A stretch of 15,743 nucleotides of DNA, taken from Bacillota bacterium (GTDB lineage Bacteria > Bacillota > Clostridia > Lachnospirales > Lachnospiraceae). Made by a program: the position numbers and the translations under genes. A model generated the notes under the pieces. The model was not told the DNA's origin. It was given only the letters and a program-made list of their open reading frames with translations, and searched no databases. The stretch spans positions 1 through 15,743 of the forward strand of contig JAEZKL010000079.1 of assembly GCA_023415475.1 (NCBI GenBank). Reading direction: 5' to 3'. Below, in pieces: positions 12,294 to 15,743 of the stretch; position 1 is the stretch's first letter, and every line of letters starts with the position of its first letter.

Positions 12294-14941
12294 TATTTCG
12301 CTTCGAACCAGTTACTGCCCTCTTTGACCTCGGCCTCCAGAACCACGGATAACTGCGCAGCTCCCTGCATCTCTTCAACCATGATCTTAGCTACCTTTTC
12401 CACCTCGTCTTTATGTGTCTCTACTAAAAGCTCATCGTGTATCTGAAGAATCAGAGTAGAACGCAGGTGCTCCTTCTTAAGCCTCTGATTAACGCGGATC
12501 ATCGCAATCTTAATAACGTCAGCCGCTGTTCCCTGAATGGGAGAATTCATTGCCACACGTTCTCCAAAGGAACGCTGCATGAAATTACTGGAGGTTAGCT
12601 CCGGTATCGGTCTTCTGCGACCGAACAAGGTGGTGCAGTAGCCTTGTTCCTTTGCATCTGAGACCAAACGATCCAAATACTGTTTAACCTTCGGATAGGT
12701 CTCAAAATATTTCGCAATGTACCGCTCGGCTTCCTTCCTAGTGATATTCAGATCCTGGCCCAGACCAAAGGAGCTGATACCATAGACGATACCAAAGTTA
12801 ACGGCCTTCGCGCTGCTTCTCTGGGCAGGAGTAACCTCATCAAAGGGGATATGGAACACCTCGGAGGCTGTAATACGATGAATATCCTTTGCCTCACGGT
12901 AAGCATTAATCAGGCGCTCATCCTCGGACATATGTGCCAATACTCGCAGCTCGATCTGGGAATAATCCGCATCCAGAAATACATAATCCTCCTTAGGAAT
13001 AAACACCTTACGAATCTGCCTTCCTAATTCCATACGGATCGGGATATTCTGCAGATTCGGATCGGTACTGCTGATACGCCCCGTTGCGGCTATCGTCTGA
13101 TGGAACTTTCCATGGATTCGTTCATCCTCACTAATATACTCCGCCAAACCGTCGGCATAGGTGGATTTTAATTTGGTTAATTGACGGTACTCTAAGATCA
13201 TCCCTACTACCGGATGCTCACTCTGAAGCTTCTCTAAGATATCTGCAGAGGTAGAGTAACCCGTCTTCGTCATCTTACCATTGGGTAAGCGCAGCTTCTC
13301 AAAGAGAATGACTCCCAGCTGCTTCGGAGAGTTTATATTGAATTCCTCTCCTACCAATTCATATATATTTTTCTCCAGCTTATCAATTCCGATCTTCAGC
13401 TTGTCTCCGTATTCCTTTAGAGCAGCCTTATTCACACGGATGCCTCTTACCTCCATGTCATAGAGAGTATAGATCAATGGCATCTCAATCGTCTCAAAGA
13501 GCTGCAGCATCTCAGCCCGGAACAACAGATCCCTTAACCGTTCCGCTGCACGCATTGCTACATAAGCACTGTAACATGCAAAGGATAGAAACGCTTCCGC
13601 CTTCTGTTCCACCGCATCCGAAAGGGAGGTCTTCCCCAACAGATCTTCTTTGGAGGGGACTGTCATGCCCAGATAATCTCTGGCGATATCATCATAATGA
13701 TACGTATCGGTAAGAGGATTTAATAAATAGGCTGCAATAGCTGCATCGAAAACATTATCCTCCTCCGTAACAGTAAGATAAGGCAGCTGCTCCTTTAATC
13801 CGATTACAGATAAAAGATAGCTGTTATGTGCCAGCTTCACTGCTTTATCACAAAGATAATCCTCGGTAATAAAGCCTGTACAGCGGATAAAATATACCGC
13901 CTCTTCCTCTTTGCAAAGTGCAACACCCAGAACTCGCTTCTGATCAATAATCATCTGAAGGCCGATGGGATGAGCTCCCTTCTCCTCCATACTCGTAAAT
14001 ATCTGATCCGCTTTACCCAGATCATCAATCAGTAAGAAGCTTTGCTCCATACCCGTGGAACGGTCGACCTCCTTTGCTTGGAAGCGAGACAAGAGATTCT
14101 TAAATTCTAGACGCTTAAATATCAGATATACATCCTCATTATACATATCTTCCAAACCGGCATCCTCAATTCGATATTCCAGATCACAGTCTATGCAAAT
14201 CGTAGCCAGCTTCTTGGACAGGAATGCCAGTTCTCTATTATCCTTCAGGGAATTTGTCACCTTACCGGGAGACATCTCATCAATATGCTCATAAATATTC
14301 TCAATCGACTGATAAGTATCGATTAATTTAGCGGCGGTCTTCTCTCCCACTCCCGGAACTCCGGGAATATTATCGGAGGCATCTCCCATAATACCCTTTA
14401 AATCAATAAATTGTGTCGGAGTTACATGATAAGTATTCATTACATCCGCTGCATAGTAATCCTCGATCTCCGTGCCGGTTTTCTTAGTCTTGGGGATACG
14501 AATCTTAATCCTCTCCGTGGCAAGCTGTAACAAATCTCTGTCCCCGGAGATTACCGATACCTGGTCTCCGTCTTTCTCAGCCCTGTTAGCTAAGGTCCCC
14601 AGAATATCGTCAGCCTCAAAACCGGGTATCTCGATAATCGGAATCCTCATGGCCTTCAGTACCTCTTTCATTACCGGCACCTGTTCCCGAAGCTCTTCCG
14701 GCATACCTTTTCTTGTTCCCTTGTATTCCGTAAACATCTCGTGACGGAAGGTCGGATGATGTGTATCAAAGGCCACGGTTAGATAATCCGGCTTCTCCTC
14801 CTCCAGGATCTTAAACATAATATTAATAAAACCAAGAACTGCATTCGTATGCTCTCCCTTGGAGGTGGTCATATCAGGCATACCATAAAACGCCCGATTT
14901 AAAATGCTATGTCCATCAATTAATACAATCTTCTTATTCAT
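12293..14941 (-). CDS. polA: DNA polymerase I
   Basis: PolA fills gaps and removes RNA primers during replication and repair. The 882 residues show a 5'-3' nuclease domain (1 to about 290) with LIDGHSILNRAFYG, EADDILG (109-115), SGDRDLLQL (132-140) and the helix-hairpin-helix GVPGVGEKTAAK; a 3'-5' exonuclease-like domain (about 300-480); and a polymerase domain. Motif A is LDADYSQIELR (catalytic Asp659), the O-helix is RSSAKAVNFGIVYG (Lys712, Phe716) and motif C is QIHDEL (Asp836). The proofreading domain lacks the DxE metal-binding pair (the aligned stretch reads IGLQMII, 326-332), so proofreading is almost certainly lost, as in Bacillus PolA. Phe716 at the sugar-discriminating site matches E. 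coli PolA. The start ATG at 14941 has AGGG 8 nt upstream. coaE follows. Confidence 0.97.
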   Translation of the reverse strand: MNKKIVLIDGHSILNRAFYGMPDMTTSKGEHTNAVLGFINIMFKILEEEKPDYLTVAFDTHHPTFRHEMFTEYKGTRKGMPEELREQVPVMKEVLKAMRIPIIEIPGFEADDILGTLANRAEKDGDQVSVISGDRDLLQLATERIKIRIPKTKKTGTEIEDYYAADVMNTYHVTPTQFIDLKGIMGDASDNIPGVPGVGEKTAAKLIDTYQSIENIYEHIDEMSPGKVTNSLKDNRELAFLSKKLATICIDCDLEYRIEDAGLEDMYNEDVYLIFKRLEFKNLLSRFQAKEVDRSTGMEQSFLLIDDLGKADQIFTSMEEKGAHPIGLQMIIDQKRVLGVALCKEEEAVYFIRCTGFITEDYLCDKAVKLAHNSYLLSVIGLKEQLPYLTVTEEDNVFDAAIAAYLLNPLTDTYHYDDIARDYLGMTVPSKEDLLGKTSLSDAVEQKAEAFLSFACYSAYVAMRAAERLRDLLFRAEMLQLFETIEMPLIYTLYDMEVRGIRVNKAALKEYGDKLKIGIDKLEKNIYELVGEEFNINSPKQLGVILFEKLRLPNGKMTKTGYSTSADILEKLQSEHPVVGMILEYRQLTKLKSTYADGLAEYISEDERIHGKFHQTIAATGRISSTDPNLQNIPIRMELGRQIRKVFIPKEDYVFLDADYSQIELRVLAHMSEDERLINAYREAKDIHRITASEVFHIPFDEVTPAQRSSAKAVNFGIVYGISSFGLGQDLNITRKEAERYIAKYFETYPKVKQYLDRLVSDAKEQGYCTTLFGRRRPIPELTSSNFMQRSFGERVAMNSPIQGTAADVIKIAMIRVNQRLKKEHLRSTLILQIHDELLVETHKDEVEKVAKIMVEEMQGAAQLSVVLEAEVKEGSNWFEAK

Positions 14942-15055
14942 ATCGTTTCCCTGAACCTTTCCTCTATCTTGATTTAAAGCTTAGAAATATCTCGTTTAAT
15001 AATAATATAGTCTGCACAACGTCATACTAAGGGTAAGTAATAAATCTCCTGTGGA

Positions 15056-15538
15056 TTACGGAAGCAACTCTGTACTCGTTGGAACAGGTGTTAATACCTG
15101 CCTCCTAAGATATTCTTGAAGTAGTAATTCATTGTAACCACTCGGTTCCTCGCGAAAGGAATTGCGTATCCGAAAATTACTTTGAGTAACAGTCCTCTCC
15201 GTGGTGTCTTTATTAGCATACCCGATACTGATAATAAATGCCAGTAATATTATTGTTAAAAACAGTACTATTTTCTTCCTATAGTATGTAAATTTCACAT
15301 GAAGAATTCGCTCCTTGGACCGTTCCAGCTTCTGATCCAGCTCCATTCCGAAATCTGAGGAAAGATTTTTATCTTCATCTAATTGCTTCATTGCTGTAAG
15401 CAAAGCATAATACACCTCCAGCTCTTCCTTACATACAGGGCAAGAGCTGACATGATCAATGAAAGCTTCCATCTCTTTTAAGTTCAGCTTATTATTAATA
15501 AACGGTGTGATCATGCTTTGAGCTTTATTGCAGGTCAT
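15056..15538 (-). CDS. Membrane protein with anti-sigma-type zinc-finger domain
   Basis: Numbered from the ATG at 15536-15538 (160 aa), the N-terminal domain shows Cys3 and the zinc-binding H-x3-C-x2-C motif (His29, Cys33, Cys36) of zf-HC2 / ZAS anti-sigma factors. These hold an ECF sigma factor at the membrane until released by a signal. A charged helical linker follows, then one membrane segment (about 90-107) and a 50-residue outer tail rich in Arg, Gln and Pro. No ECF sigma gene is adjacent: upstream is a tRNA on the other strand, downstream is polA. It may serve a distant sigma factor or have another role. An in-frame TTG at 15547 lies directly against the AAGAGGAG ribosome site (15548-15555), so it cannot be the start; the ATG has 9-nt spacing. 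Confidence 0.8.
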   Translation of the reverse strand: MTCNKAQSMITPFINNKLNLKEMEAFIDHVSSCPVCKEELEVYYALLTAMKQLDEDKNLSSDFGMELDQKLERSKERILHVKFTYYRKKIVLFLTIILLAFIISIGYANKDTTERTVTQSNFRIRNSFREEPSGYNELLLQEYLRRQVLTPVPTSTELLP

Positions 15539-15547
15539 ATCTATCAA

Positions 15548-15555
15548 CTCCTCTT
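15548..15555 (-). promoter_or_regulatory. Ribosome binding site fixing the anti-sigma-like start
   Basis: AAGAGGAG on the minus strand is immediately adjacent to the in-frame TTG at 15547 but 9 nt from the ATG at 15538, which selects the ATG. Confidence 0.75.
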
Positions 15556-15595
15556 GTACCCGAATTCATCGCTACTATCCGGGAACTACATTTGT

Positions 15596-15624
15596 CTTAT
15601 AAAAATTTTTTTTGACACTTGAAA
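15596..15624 (-). promoter_or_regulatory. Possible promoter of the anti-sigma-like gene
   Basis: The minus strand has TATAAG (15596-15601, 5 of 6) with a weak TTTCAA (15619-15624, 3 of 6) 17 bp upstream. The -35 region coincides exactly with that of the divergent tRNA promoter, so the two may compete for polymerase. Confidence 0.3.
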
Positions 15625-15647
15625 TAGTAAAACAATTGTGTTAGAAT
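15619..15647 (+). promoter_or_regulatory. Promoter of tRNA-Leu with upstream A/T tract
   Basis: TTGAAA (15619-15624, 5 of 6), 17 bp, then TAGAAT (15642-15647, 5 of 6) lead to a start near 15654, ten bases before the tRNA. The A5T8 tract at 15601-15613, just before the -35, resembles an UP element as seen at stable-RNA promoters. Confidence 0.75.
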
Positions 15648-15663
15648 AAACCTCGTCACAAAT

Positions 15664-15743
15664 GCGGATGTGGCGGAATGGCAGACGCAGCAGACTCAAA
15701 ATCTGCCACTCGCGAGGGTGTGAGGGTTCGAGTCCCTCCATCC
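15664..15743 (+). tRNA. tRNA-Leu, anticodon CAA, 3' end beyond the window
   Basis: The acceptor 5' strand GCGGATG (15664-15670) pairs with CATCC at 15739-15743; the last two bases and the discriminator lie outside the window. The anticodon stem GCAGA/TCTGC encloses CTCAAAA, giving anticodon CAA (15697-15699), which reads UUG. A long variable arm (15707-15720, CACT/GGTG) is typical of class II tRNAs such as Leu. The T arm is GAGGG-TTCGAGT-CCCTC (15722-15738). Other tRNA genes may follow. Confidence 0.95.

Noticed and set aside
14942..15055. A polA promoter in the gap upstream of polA
   Set aside because: The AT-rich stretch has TATATT and TATTAT boxes and an ATGACG, but the spacing is 10-15 bp; no combination was convincing. 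polA may be read from further upstream.
15612..15617. Perfect TTGACA upstream of the tRNA as its -35
   Set aside because: Its distance to TAGAAT is 24 bp, too long; TTGAAA at 15619 has the correct 17-bp spacing.

Overview
The window looks like a chromosomal housekeeping segment from a low-to-moderate-GC Firmicute, most likely a Lachnospiraceae-type clostridium. This rests on protein flavour: a ThiI without a rhodanese domain paired with its own cysteine desulfurase, a PolA with a dead proofreading domain, a UPF0237/UPF0210 pair, an HPr-like protein and an LCP protein with a long acidic cytoplasmic tail. It also rests on strong AGGAGG-type ribosome binding sites. No species assignment is possible from the sequence alone. 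I see no insertion sequence transposase, prophage or CRISPR array.

Layout, left to right. A plus-strand HPr-like gene enters from the left edge and ends at a terminator. All the other protein genes are on the minus strand, so transcription runs from high to low coordinates. At the right edge a plus-strand tRNA-Leu(CAA) runs off the window. Next to it is a membrane protein with a zinc-binding anti-sigma fold. Then come polA and coaE, a divergent-type SDF-family symporter with its own promoter and a strong terminator, and a 381-bp gene-free gap. The yycJ-like / ACT-domain / UPF0210 operon follows, then pepD, an LCP cell-wall ligase, an M23 peptidase, and the cysteine desulfurase-thiI pair.

Functional groups are tRNA thiolation (desulfurase plus ThiI), cell-wall construction and remodelling (LCP, M23, and possibly the YycJ-like hydrolase), DNA replication and repair (PolA), CoA synthesis (CoaE), dipeptide salvage (PepD) and solute uptake (symporter). 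Promoters with near-consensus -35 and -10 boxes can be read for pepD, the LCP gene, the yycJ operon and the tRNA. Several translation starts were moved downstream of the longest possible ORF because of clear ribosome binding sites (UPF0210 gene, coaE, anti-sigma-like gene).

The most interesting non-coding signals are two. First, a roughly 140-bp multi-hairpin element at 9892-10033 lies in the leader of the yycJ operon. It has terminal inverted repeats and a flanking near-direct repeat. All six of its non-Watson-Crick transition pairs are G-U on the plus strand, which suggests a structured plus-strand RNA or a small non-autonomous mobile element. Second, pepD has a leader of about 126 nt that can form an outer stem enclosing a possible pseudoknot, with a competing alternative pairing. 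The symporter also carries unusual substitutions at the positions that normally bind sodium and substrate.
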